This document shows positions 18,556 through 26,699 of a DNA stretch of 64,000 bases, piece after piece. Position 1 is the stretch's first letter. Each line of letters starts with the position of its first letter. Origin of the DNA: Betaproteobacteria bacterium (lineage in GTDB: Bacteria; Pseudomonadota; Gammaproteobacteria; Burkholderiales; Rhodocyclaceae); NCBI GenBank assembly GCA_016705475.1, contig JADIYD010000006.1, positions 1-64,000 on the forward strand, in the 5' to 3' direction. The notes beneath the pieces are model-generated. The model was not told the DNA's origin and did no database searches. It saw only the letters and a program-made list of their open reading frames with translations. Both the position numbers and the translations under genes were made by a program.

Positions 18556-19736
18556 GGCAACTCACTTCGCTTGCCATTGCCTGCCTGATTTCCGGCGCGG
18601 CAGTGGCGCACGACCACGCTGCCCACCAGGCTCCAAAGCGGGACTACGCCAAAGTCTGGCTGGAAAATCAGGAGAAAGCGCCGCGCCTCGCCGTTGCCGC
18701 CAGCTTCGACCCGGCGGGACGGCTCTGGCGGGTACAAACCGTCGGCAAGCACCTCAAACTGAGCAGCTCCGATGATGGTGGCGCCCATTTTTCGGCGCCG
18801 CTCACGGTCAACCGGGAACCTGAGCTGATTTCGTCCGACGGCGAGGCGCGTCCACAAATCGCCATCGTCGGTCAGCGCATCTATCTGAGCTGGACGCAGG
18901 CGCTACCCCAACCCTTCGCCGGTCATATCCGCTTTGCCGTATCCCAGGACGGTGGCCACAGCTTCAGCGATCCGATCACGGTCAATGACGACACGCGGCC
19001 GATTACCCACCGCTTCAATGCCATGCTGGCCGACCAGCAGGGTGTCACCCTGTCCTGGATCGACAAGCGGGACGGCGCCGACCGAGCCGAATATCGCGGC
19101 GCAGCAATCTATACCGCGCGTTCGACCGATGGCGGGCGCAGCTTCGAAGCCAACCGCAAACTGGAGGATCACTCCTGCGAGTGTTGCCGGATAGGCATGG
19201 CGAGCGACCGCGACGGCACGCCGGTGATCCTTTGGCGTCAAATCTTTGGGCGAAACATTCGTGACTTTGCCCTGGCCAGACTTGGCGAACCCTTGCGCCG
19301 GGTCTCGGAAGATGACTGGAAAATCGATGCCTGCCCGCACCATGGCGGCGCCATCGCCATCGATGTCGAAGGCACACGACATATCGTCTGGTTCACCGGC
19401 GCTGAGAAATCACCTGGCCCCCATTACCGCCGCATCGACGGCCAGCAGATGAGCAGCCCCATGCCCTTCGGCAATCTGGATGCACAGGCCGGCCATCCTG
19501 CCGTCGCCGTTTCCGGCAATGAAGTGACCCTCGTCTGGCGCGAATTCGACGGCAGCGCGAACCGGATCATGAGCATGCGCTCGACCAATCGTGGCACTGA
19601 CTGGTCCGCGCCAAGCATTCTGGCCAGCACGCGCGGCGCAGCCGACTATCCCCAGTTGATCCGGGGTCAAGGTGGTCTCTGGCTAATCTGGAACACGGCC
19701 GAAGATGGCTTCAAGGCTATGCGGGTCGGGACATGA
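18549..19736 (+). CDS. Secreted BNR-repeat (sialidase-like propeller) protein with Cys/His motifs
   Basis: A GTG at 18549 overlaps the receptor stop by 7 nt and gives 395 aa with a signal peptide (SLAIACLISGAAVAHDHAAH). BNR/Asp-box repeats SSDDGGAHFS, SQDGGHSFSDP, STDGGRSFE and STNRGTDWS mark a beta-propeller fold. No sialidase active-site pattern is evident, so enzyme activity should not be assumed. Conserved-looking HSCECCRIG and DACPHHGG, plus the N-terminal HDHAAH, are candidate metal ligands. Coupled to a TonB receptor and followed by a thioredoxin-like protein, it may be a periplasmic metal-binding partner; this is inference. Confidence 0.7.
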   Translation: MVRQLTSLAIACLISGAAVAHDHAAHQAPKRDYAKVWLENQEKAPRLAVAASFDPAGRLWRVQTVGKHLKLSSSDDGGAHFSAPLTVNREPELISSDGEARPQIAIVGQRIYLSWTQALPQPFAGHIRFAVSQDGGHSFSDPITVNDDTRPITHRFNAMLADQQGVTLSWIDKRDGADRAEYRGAAIYTARSTDGGRSFEANRKLEDHSCECCRIGMASDRDGTPVILWRQIFGRNIRDFALARLGEPLRRVSEDDWKIDACPHHGGAIAIDVEGTRHIVWFTGAEKSPGPHYRRIDGQQMSSPMPFGNLDAQAGHPAVAVSGNEVTLVWREFDGSANRIMSMRSTNRGTDWSAPSILASTRGAADYPQLIRGQGGLWLIWNTAEDGFKAMRVGT

Positions 19737-20197
19737 AATATTTTCTGCTCCTGCTCGCAATGCTCTCCGGCGCGGCCCACGCCGAGACACGTTTTTTCAC
19801 GCCGGGCAGCCTCCAGACCATACTGGCCGACCGCGCCGGAAAACCGTTCATCCTGAGCCTGTGGTCCAATGCTTGCGCGCACTGCCCGGCCGAACTCAAG
19901 AACCTTGGCGAACTGGCGAGGAAGCATCCCGGAGTGGACATCGTGCTTGTTGCCACAGACACACCGGACGAGGCGCAGCAGCTAGAAAAACTGGCGCAAA
20001 GCTACGGCCTTGGGAAAACAGAGCAATGGGTTTTTGCCGACCCGCAGCCCGAAAAACTGCGCTTCGAAATCGACCGGCGCTGGTATGGCGAGCTTCCCCG
20101 CACCTATTTTTTCAATGCCAAACATCGGCGTGAAGGGCACTCCGGCGTGATTCCACTTGAACGCCTCGAAAGCTGGGCAGGTGAACACGTAAAATAG
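19733..20197 (+). CDS. Periplasmic thioredoxin-like (TlpA/ResA-type) protein
   Basis: A 154-aa protein with a signal peptide (LLLLAMLSGAAHAET) and a thioredoxin fold: SLWSNACAHCPAEL holds the redox pair C48-x-x-C51, and ELPRTYFFNA holds the cis-Pro. The WSNACAHC environment resembles TlpA-like copper or cytochrome maturation reductases. The ATG overlaps the BNR gene stop (ATGA). Likely role: reducing cysteines or Cu ligands of the neighbouring exported proteins. Confidence 0.8.
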   Translation: MKYFLLLLAMLSGAAHAETRFFTPGSLQTILADRAGKPFILSLWSNACAHCPAELKNLGELARKHPGVDIVLVATDTPDEAQQLEKLAQSYGLGKTEQWVFADPQPEKLRFEIDRRWYGELPRTYFFNAKHRREGHSGVIPLERLESWAGEHVK

Positions 20198-20201
20198 CGA
20201 C

Positions 20202-20882
20202 ATGACGACCGACCGCCTACCTCTTCCATCAGCGCTGCCCGAATGGCAACGTAGCGGTCGTTTTTTCCTGATTGCTGTCGTCTTGCATGCCGCAGCCTTG
20301 TTCTACCCGCTGCAGATCGCAATCAGCAAGCTCGAATTACCGCCACCGGACACTATCATGGTGAGGCTGGTTGAAACCGTATCACCCCGGCTGATCGAGC
20401 CGGCGAAGACCCAGCCGTCACAGCCCACCCCGACAGCGCGCCCGGTCCGTGAACGGCCGACGCAGACAAGCAACCCTGTCCTGGCAATGCAACCAGAACA
20501 AAGCGCCCCGACACCGGCTTACACGGTAGCTGCCCCGGTCAGCTCACCACCCACGGCGCAAGCAGCACCAGCCTCGGTGCCAACCCCGGCCGCGACAGTA
20601 ACCGCCGCCCGCTTCAACGCGGCCTACCTCAACAACCCGGAGCCGAAATACCCACCGCTCTCGCGCCGCTTGGGCGAGGAAGGCAAAGTCCTGCTCAAGG
20701 TGCGAGTCACCGCTGACGGCCAACCATCTGCGGTCGACCTTGAAAAAACCAGCAGTTTCGAACGCCTCGACGACGCCGCCCGGCAAGCGGTTGCCCGCTG
20801 GCGTTTCGTGCCGGCCAAACGGGGCGATGACGCTATCGAAGCCACAGTCATCGTGCCCATCGTCTTCCGACTGGATAGCTGA
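20202..20882 (+). CDS. tonB: TonB energy-transducing protein
   Basis: A 226-aa TonB: one N-terminal membrane helix (FFLIAVVLHAAALFYPL), a Pro/Thr/Ala-rich periplasmic spacer (about residues 65-135), and a C-terminal TonB domain (PKYPPLSRRLGEEGKVLLKV, then LDDAARQAVARWRFVPAKRG). The S-R-R-L-G-E-E-G and W-R-F-x-P-A motifs are typical. It begins 4 nt after the thioredoxin-like gene, so the cluster carries its own transducer; no exbB/exbD accompanies it here. Confidence 0.9.
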   Translation: MTTDRLPLPSALPEWQRSGRFFLIAVVLHAAALFYPLQIAISKLELPPPDTIMVRLVETVSPRLIEPAKTQPSQPTPTARPVRERPTQTSNPVLAMQPEQSAPTPAYTVAAPVSSPPTAQAAPASVPTPAATVTAARFNAAYLNNPEPKYPPLSRRLGEEGKVLLKVRVTADGQPSAVDLEKTSSFERLDDAARQAVARWRFVPAKRGDDAIEATVIVPIVFRLDS

Positions 20883-20912
20883 ACAGTCGAATCGGAATTG
20901 CAGACGTGACGA

Positions 20913-20930
20913 CGGGGACCGAAGTCCCCG
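20913..20930 (+). terminator. Hairpin after tonB
   Basis: CGGGGAC-CGAA-GTCCCCG, a perfect 7-bp stem with a tetraloop, 30 nt past the tonB stop. No clear T-run follows. The gap from here to 21290 holds a tmRNA 3' fragment and a copy of the dispersed element; 20931-21124 shows no supported feature. Confidence 0.5.
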
Positions 20931-21124
20931 CCGGCTATCTTTGGTAACAAGGCTCTAGCAGCCCCGGCTAACCGTTTTTAGGCGGCAATAGCGAATTGCT
21001 CATCATTGGCAATTATGGATTTGCTTCATTAACGTCGATCGCCTGACGAGTTGCCTGCGCACCTTTGCCCGCCCTGTCGAAACCAGTACACCCCCAACCA
21101 AAAACACTCAGCGGAATGCCCTTG

Positions 21125-21195
21125 GGTGGAGGTGAGGGGAATCGAACCCCTGTCCAGAACGCCTCCAGATTGCTGGAATTACAACCATGCTTAGG
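21125..21195 (-). ncRNA. 3' fragment of tmRNA (ssrA), probable island attachment remnant
   Basis: On the minus strand the text reads CTAAGCATGGTTGTA, then a short stem, then GGACAGGGGTTCGATTCC and CCTCACCTCCACC. This corresponds to the 3' end of tmRNA: the CTAAGCATG block, a T-arm (AGGGG, TTCGATT loop, CCCCT) and the 3' acceptor strand. The remaining roughly 280 nt of a tmRNA, including the tag frame, are absent; riboflavin synthase occupies that space. tmRNA 3' ends are classical phage and island integration sites, so a duplicated att half left after loss of an element is the best reading. Confidence 0.65.
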
Positions 21196-21230
21196 ATTAT
21201 GGGGGCGGGTTGGGGGTTTTACAAGGGCGG

Positions 21231-21278
21231 GGCCAACCGGAAAATTTCGATTTTGGCCATTTTTCCCGGTTGACCGCA
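21231..21278 (-). repeat. Dispersed element, most complete palindromic copy
   Basis: GGCCAACCGGAAAATTTCGA is followed by TTTTGGCCATTTTT and CCCGGTTGACCGC. The left arm (GGCCAACCGG-AAAA) and right arm (TTTTTCCCGGTTGACC) are inverted copies around an asymmetric core. It lies 12 nt 3' of the riboflavin synthase stop and 36 nt from the tmRNA fragment. Confidence 0.85.
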
Positions 21279-21289
21279 GGATGCCAGCC

Positions 21290-21892
21290 TTACGCCGACA
21301 GCTCCTGTTCAGCCGTGAGCAGACGCTCGCAATAGCGAGCAATCAGGTCCACTTCCAGGTTGACCTTGCTGCCTGGCTTGAGCCGATTCAGCGTAGTGTT
21401 TTCCAGCGTGTGCGGGATCAGGTTGATCGTGAAATCGGTGCCTTTGACGTCGTTCGTCGTCAGGCTGGTACCGTCGACGACGATCGAGCCCTTGCGTGCG
21501 ATGAACTTGGCGATGGCCTTCGGGGCGCGGATTTCAAGCAGGCGGTTGTCGCCTACCGGATCAAAACGCAGCACTTCACCGACGCCGTCAACGTGCCCGG
21601 AAACCAGATGGCCGCCGATCACGTCGTTCAACCGCAGCGCCTTTTCGAGATTAACCGGGCCCGGTGCATCGAGGCCGACGGTGCAGGACAGGGTTTCCGG
21701 CGACACATCGACCATGAACTGATTGCCTTCACGGGCAACAACCGTCAGGCAAACCCCGTTGTGGGCAATCGAGTCACCGAGGGCAACGCCGTCCAGATTG
21801 AGGGAGCCGCCATCGACATGCAGACGGTAACCAACTTCACGTGGGGTTAATTCAGTAATGCGGCCAACCGCCGCGACGATTCCAGAAAACAT
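21290..21892 (-). CDS. ribC: Riboflavin synthase, alpha subunit
   Basis: A 200-aa enzyme that dismutates two 6,7-dimethyl-8-ribityllumazines into riboflavin. Two lumazine-binding repeats are visible: MFSGIVAAVGRITEL with GDSIAHNGVCLTV, and DVIGGHLVSGHVDGVGEV with GSIVVDGTSLTTNDV. The length is standard and the start MFSG is the universal one. No FMN riboswitch motif is recognisable in the 230 nt upstream, unlike many rib genes. The gene stands alone. Confidence 0.95.
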   Translation of the reverse strand: MFSGIVAAVGRITELTPREVGYRLHVDGGSLNLDGVALGDSIAHNGVCLTVVAREGNQFMVDVSPETLSCTVGLDAPGPVNLEKALRLNDVIGGHLVSGHVDGVGEVLRFDPVGDNRLLEIRAPKAIAKFIARKGSIVVDGTSLTTNDVKGTDFTINLIPHTLENTTLNRLKPGSKVNLEVDLIARYCERLLTAEQELSA

Positions 21893-22060
21893 GGCAGAAA
21901 ACCCGTTTCGCGCAAAAATCGGACTTTATCACGCCCGATTACCCCCTCGGGCTGCTGGCCCGTACTTTTGGCAACACCTTTTTGCCTAGGGGCTAGACAC
22001 AAAATTTGGGCGTGTTCCATGCAGTGAAGTCGACTCAGAGGAAATCCTGAAAAAAGCTCC

Positions 22061-22099
22061 TCTCCCCACCCCACGGGCTAAACCTGTGAAGTGGGGAGA
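22061..22099. terminator. Long-stem hairpin between ribC and the DUF6600 gene
   Basis: TCTCCCCAC and GTGGGGAGA form a perfect 9-bp stem around a 21-nt loop, 30 nt downstream of the DUF6600 gene stop on the minus strand. It could end that transcript. The rest of the 236-bp gap (21893-22128) has no supported feature. Confidence 0.4.
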
Positions 22100-22128
22100 C
22101 GGGAGATCAGGGGCTCTGTCCGTAACTG

Positions 22129-24696
22129 TCAACGCCCACGACGGTCGTCGTCATCACCCTGGCGCCGGCGTTGTTCCTGCTGCCCACCGCCTTGCGGTGC
22201 CTGCTGGCGAGGTGGTTCAATCCGCTGTTGAGGCATGGGCGCTGGAGCGGGCGGTGGCGCGCGGAATTCCTGCACGGGCGGGCGGGGTGGCTCAGCGCGC
22301 GGCTGCGGCGCCGGTGCACGAAACTCCTGAACAGGCTGACGTGGCGGCTCGATACGGGATACGGGCATCTCGCGAACCGGCGGTGGCGAGGGCATCCGGA
22401 CCTCCGGGGCCGGTCGCGGCGTTTCGGGCTGGCGCAAGATCTGCGGCATTTCGCGCTCACGCGGCGGTGGGTTTTCCTGGCGCTCCATGCGCTGCATTTC
22501 ACGCATCTCGCGACGCTGCTCCCTTTCCTGTGGCTGAATCATTGGACGGGGTTGCCGTTCCTCGATTCGCGTCACGGGCGCAGGCATCTCGCGCGCCGGC
22601 GGCGGAGCCGACATTCTGATTTCGGGAGCCGGTTGGGGCGTCTCCGGCTGGCGCACGATCTGCGGCAGCTCACGTGGCGAGGGGTTTTCCTGACGCTCCA
22701 TGCGCCGCGTTTCACGCATTTCGCGACGTTGCTCCTTTTCCTGCGGCTGCAGCACCGGGCGAGGCTGACGTTCTTCGGTTCGCATCTCGGGCATGGGAAC
22801 CTCACGACGCACCGGGGGCGGAGCAGACTCTGGCGAGCGACCGCGCATCTCCATGTCGGGGCGCTGCTCCGGCGAACGGCGGAAGGTCTCGCGACGCTGC
22901 ATTTCTCCGGCATCCTGCGGGGAAACCTTGGCGGCATCCGGTCCAGGCGGGGGTATTTCGCGACGAACCGGTGCGGGGGCAGAATCGCCCGGTGGCCTGC
23001 CGCCTTGCATATCCGTTTGCCCTTCGCCGTTGCGACGGGACCAGCCACGACGGCCTTCGGACGGCGGAGCCTGCCCGACATCCGGCGCCTGCTGGCGAAT
23101 GTCCGAAGGTACAACCTCACGACGCTGGGGAACAGCAGTGGACGAAGCATCAAGCGGCCGACCTCTGTTTTCGATACCCGGCCGCTGGTCGGGGGAACCA
23201 CGCCAGCCGTCACGACGCCCCTCGCCTTCTCGCGTGTTCCCTGCCTCAGGCATGGGCTGACGAAAGCCCGGACGATCCTGATTGCGTTGCATCGGTTCGG
23301 CGCGCGGCATCCCACGTTCCTGAGCGTTCGGCCTCTGGCCGTCAACATCGCGGCGCGGCCGGTTGATCGGCTCGCGTCTTTCGTCGTTGTGCGGACGAGC
23401 GGCACCTTGAGCCGGCGCCAGCCAATCGGCATTCGGCGCACGGCTGGCCAGCGGCGCACGCCCCAATTCCGGGCGATTCTGATGGCGAATTTCGCGTGAG
23501 CTTATCGCCCGGCCTTCGCGCACCAGGTTGGCAGGCACCACGGTGACGGCGCGCGGTGAAGCGTGATGGGCAAAGGGCGCATGTCCGCCGGGGCGAATGG
23601 CGCGGTCGATGACCGTCACGTTGGTGATGTGGGTAACGTTGATCTGGCGAACATAGTTGTGGCTATGGCGATGGCCAGGTACGTACACTTCACGCGGGGC
23701 GAGCGGAAACCAGCCGACGGCCGGTGCAGCACCGAAACTGAAGCTGACATTCCAGCCCGGGTTGCCGATCCAGGCCACAAGTGCCGGAGCATAGACCGGG
23801 CGAGCGACGATGCGGCCCGGGACCCAGCCCCAGCGCCCGTGGATGATCGCCCAGCGACCGTAGTGGAAGGGGGCAAAGCCCCACGGTGCCTGGTCGATCC
23901 ACGTCCATCCCCAAGGGGCAACCCAGGCCCAGCGTCCGTAGCGGTAGGGGGCCCAGTCGTCGGCGACGGCGCGCGGATACCAGACGGAACCGTAGTCGGG
24001 CGCTGTCTGCCAGTCACCGTGGGCATCGAGGTCCTGATAGCCGGTCATGTGGGGCGAAACGTGGCGACGGGACTGACTGGCCAGCGTGACATTCTCGCGA
24101 TTGGCGACCCAGCGGTCGAAGCCGTCGTTGCTGCGGTCTGCGACGAGCTGCTCGTTGCCGTCGCTCCAATGGCTGACCTTCTGGCCGGCGGCAACCGGTG
24201 TCGCCCGCTGGCCATCATCGAACATGGCGCGGCCAGCCTGAACACTCAGTTCGCTACGATCCCCCAAGACGTCAATGCGATAGCGCCCCGGGGTCAGGAA
24301 ACGGACATTTCCATCCGGCGTGGAGATCACCACGTCATCAACCTGATCGCGGTCGAGGATGCTGACCGCCAGGCTGCCGCCATTCATTCGGACATCGACC
24401 CGCGCATCATCCACAACCGAAAATTCGATCTGGCTGTCGTCAGCAAGGCGATAGGCAGTGGAACCAATCCACACCTCGGCCCGGCCGCGTTGCCCGGTTT
24501 CCAGCACAGCACCGCTGCTGATCGGCCAGTTGAGCGTGGCCGGGCCACCCTGATCGCTACGGTCAACCCGAAAATCGACCTGATTTTCAATATGGGCCAG
24601 ACGCCCGACGCGGGCAGGCGGATCGTTCTGCGCCATGGCGGGCAGGGCAACTGCCATGGTCAGTGCGAGCAGAAATTTATGCATGGATTGCAGCAT
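22129..24696 (-). CDS. Exported FecR-like/DUF6600 protein with a long Pro/Arg/Glu-rich repeat tail
   Basis: From the ATG at 24696 (GGAG seven nt upstream) the product has 855 aa. Signal peptide to about ALPAMAQ, then a FecR-like beta domain (about 30-170: NWPISSGAVLETGQRGRAEV, STPDGNVRFLTPGRYRIDV). Next comes the DUF6600 aromatic core (about 225-320: WAPYRYGRWAWVAPWGWTW, APWGFAPFHYGRWAIIHGRW), then from about 390 a disordered tail dominated by Pro, Arg, Glu and Gln. The tail contains a near-perfect tandem duplication of about 69 residues. It is probably a periplasmic or surface protein; function unknown. It is monocistronic. Confidence 0.75.
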   Translation of the reverse strand: MLQSMHKFLLALTMAVALPAMAQNDPPARVGRLAHIENQVDFRVDRSDQGGPATLNWPISSGAVLETGQRGRAEVWIGSTAYRLADDSQIEFSVVDDARVDVRMNGGSLAVSILDRDQVDDVVISTPDGNVRFLTPGRYRIDVLGDRSELSVQAGRAMFDDGQRATPVAAGQKVSHWSDGNEQLVADRSNDGFDRWVANRENVTLASQSRRHVSPHMTGYQDLDAHGDWQTAPDYGSVWYPRAVADDWAPYRYGRWAWVAPWGWTWIDQAPWGFAPFHYGRWAIIHGRWGWVPGRIVARPVYAPALVAWIGNPGWNVSFSFGAAPAVGWFPLAPREVYVPGHRHSHNYVRQINVTHITNVTVIDRAIRPGGHAPFAHHASPRAVTVVPANLVREGRAISSREIRHQNRPELGRAPLASRAPNADWLAPAQGAARPHNDERREPINRPRRDVDGQRPNAQERGMPRAEPMQRNQDRPGFRQPMPEAGNTREGEGRRDGWRGSPDQRPGIENRGRPLDASSTAVPQRREVVPSDIRQQAPDVGQAPPSEGRRGWSRRNGEGQTDMQGGRPPGDSAPAPVRREIPPPGPDAAKVSPQDAGEMQRRETFRRSPEQRPDMEMRGRSPESAPPPVRREVPMPEMRTEERQPRPVLQPQEKEQRREMRETRRMERQENPSPRELPQIVRQPETPQPAPEIRMSAPPPAREMPAPVTRIEERQPRPMIQPQEREQRREMREMQRMERQENPPPREREMPQILRQPETPRPAPEVRMPSPPPVREMPVSRIEPPRQPVQEFRAPAPQPRAEPPRPPVQEFRAPPPAPAPMPQQRIEPPRQQAPQGGGQQEQRRRQGDDDDRRGR
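22370..22785 (-). repeat. Two-copy tandem repeat of about 208 bp inside the DUF6600 gene
   Basis: Two consecutive units of about 69 residues both run EERQPRP, then QPQEREQRREMRE (or QPQEKEQRREMRE), RMERQENP, QPETP-PAPE and PPP-REMP. Substitutions are scattered, so the duplication is not very recent. A shorter repeat of about 20 aa (RIEPPRQPVQEFRAP-like) follows. Confidence 0.8.
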
Positions 24697-24826
24697 TCGT
24701 GTACTCCCGAGGGAAATGCGCTGCCCGCACGACAAGGCGGGCTACTGAGTAATCAACGCGCCAACCCGAGAAAGGATGCGCCAACGAGGCAACTAAATGG
24801 TTTCAAAATGTTGCGGCCTTGGTTTT

Positions 24827-26539
24827 TCAGGTGTTGTCGGTGGCAATACCGTATTTCTTGGCGACCGTGACGTAGAGCTCGCGGGCCGAAGCCACCTTGG
24901 CGCTTTTTCGGTCCTTGCGCTGGGCGCGCTGCAAATAGTCGACGGCCCGGGCCGCCAGCGGTTCATCCCAGCCCTTCTTGTCCATCAACGCGAAAATGGC
25001 CTTGGCGGCATTGACCAAAAATTGCAGGTTGGGCACCTGCTCGACGGCCTGAATCAGCAACTGGACGGCACCTTCCAGATCGCCGCTGCGTGCAGCCAGG
25101 ACGCCCTTATTGTTGAGTTCGACGATCTCCTTGCCCACCTGGTCAAGCAGCGCCTTGCCGGCATCATGCTGGCCGGTTTTGGCAAAGACGCCGGTAATGT
25201 GTTCGATGAGGTTCTTGTCCTCGTGGTTTTCGGCCGCCACCTGGCGCATGATCTTCGTCGCTTCACCTTCTTTGCCAGTGGCGTAACAGGCGTGCGCCAG
25301 ATCAACGGCGAGGCGCTGCGATACATGTTTGCCTTTCTCGGCGGCTTCCTCGCTGATCGTTTTTTGCAAGGACAGCGCCTGATCGACCAGATGCTGGGCT
25401 TTCTCGGCAGCGCCTTCGCTGTTCAGACACAGACTTTCGGTCACCAGCGCCGCCAGTTCGGCCTGCTTGTCGCCGCGCCACTCACGCTTCATCTCGGCAA
25501 CAATCTTGCGCGAGGCTGCCACGTCCCCCCGGTCGACCAGAACACGCGACAGGTTGGCAAAGTCATCCACCGTGCGCAAACTTGATCCCTTGCTGCGCTC
25601 GATGACTTTGCCGTAGGCCTTCTCGGCCGCCAGCAGATCCTTGTTGCGCGCCGCTACGTCGCCAACCAGCCGCTGCCGCACCGTGTTGTGCGGAGAGGCA
25701 TCAGCCGCCCGCTGCAAGGTCTGCTGAGCAGCCTCCAGCTTGCCCTGGGCTTCATGCACCGAGGCGAGGAAATCGTAGGCCGACAGGTAATCGGGGGCCT
25801 CTGCGGTGACCTGTTCAGCCAGTTGTTCAGCTTCGACGAGCGCGCCACGGTCGCGCAGCGCCGTCGCCAGGCCCATCTTGGCCCACGGCACGACGCGCCC
25901 TTCGAGCACGCGCCGGAAAACCTCCTCGGCCTCGTGCGTCCGGCCCAGCGTGTGCAGCAGATCGCCCTTGAAACGCAGGGCATCGTAAACAAACTGCGGC
26001 TGCTGCTGGATCACACGGTCGCAGGCGACGATGGCTTCCTGCAGTGCGCCACGCTCGATCTGCTCATAAATTTTGCGCAGCACGTGTTTCTTGTAGATGG
26101 CCCGGATCAGTCGGGCCTGCAACTGGTCGGCGGTAAATGGCTTGATCAGGTAATCGTCCGGCGCCAGTTCGGCCAGCGACACAACGTTGGTATAGCCACG
26201 CTCGCTGGTGATGATCATGTAGACCGTCGACAACGGGATGAGGTGGGCATGGCGCAGCTCTTCAAGCAATTGCTGGCCATCCCGGCCGTCGTCGAGGACG
26301 AAATCAGAGAGCACGATGTCAAAACGATTGGCCTTGACCTGGCGGATGACCTCGGCCGAATTGCCGGCCCCATGCACGAGGGTCACGCCAAGTGCGCCGA
26401 GCATCAGGCGCAGGGAATCACGGGCCGGAGAATGGCGGTCGACAATCAGCACCCTTTTCTTGGTCAGTGACTGCTGCAGAACCAGCAGCATCTCGTCGTT
26501 GTCGAGAGGGCTGGGCCCTTTGGCTTGGCTTGTAGTCAT
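24827..26539 (-). CDS. Response-regulator receiver domain fused to TPR repeats
   Basis: 570 aa. The N-terminal receiver domain (about 28-150) has the phospho-acceptor D79 in IVLSDFVLDDG and the Lys in YLIKPF; the usual acidic pair near the start is VD34-R35, so one acid is replaced by Arg. From about 155 to the end there are TPR-like helical pairs (e.g. LLHTLGRTHEAEEVFRRVL, LASVHEAQGKLEAAQQTL, GVLAARSGDLEGAVQLLIQA). There is no DNA-binding or enzymatic output domain, so it probably signals by protein contact. It is divergent from the HD-GYP/EAL pair, suggesting a shared signalling context. Confidence 0.85.
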   Translation of the reverse strand: MTTSQAKGPSPLDNDEMLLVLQQSLTKKRVLIVDRHSPARDSLRLMLGALGVTLVHGAGNSAEVIRQVKANRFDIVLSDFVLDDGRDGQQLLEELRHAHLIPLSTVYMIITSERGYTNVVSLAELAPDDYLIKPFTADQLQARLIRAIYKKHVLRKIYEQIERGALQEAIVACDRVIQQQPQFVYDALRFKGDLLHTLGRTHEAEEVFRRVLEGRVVPWAKMGLATALRDRGALVEAEQLAEQVTAEAPDYLSAYDFLASVHEAQGKLEAAQQTLQRAADASPHNTVRQRLVGDVAARNKDLLAAEKAYGKVIERSKGSSLRTVDDFANLSRVLVDRGDVAASRKIVAEMKREWRGDKQAELAALVTESLCLNSEGAAEKAQHLVDQALSLQKTISEEAAEKGKHVSQRLAVDLAHACYATGKEGEATKIMRQVAAENHEDKNLIEHITGVFAKTGQHDAGKALLDQVGKEIVELNNKGVLAARSGDLEGAVQLLIQAVEQVPNLQFLVNAAKAIFALMDKKGWDEPLAARAVDYLQRAQRKDRKSAKVASARELYVTVAKKYGIATDNT

Positions 26540-26699
26540 TTCGCAAACTTACTTGAGTTCACAAGACAGGGCAAGGAAGCAGTGAGCACAGGCCGCAGAC
26601 TGGCTCTACTGGGGCGAAAAAGTCATCAGACCTTTCTGGCCCAAGGCTAGCCGGCATGGTATTGTCGTAAGCCTTTTCGCAACCCACGACACAGCCTGA

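Noticed and set aside
21125..21480. A complete tmRNA gene
   Set aside because: Only the 3' end matches; the 5' acceptor strand and tag reading frame are missing and riboflavin synthase occupies the space.
21893..22128. FMN riboswitch upstream of riboflavin synthase
   Set aside because: No RFN-type conserved blocks are recognisable; only a GC hairpin belonging to the neighbouring gene's 3' side.
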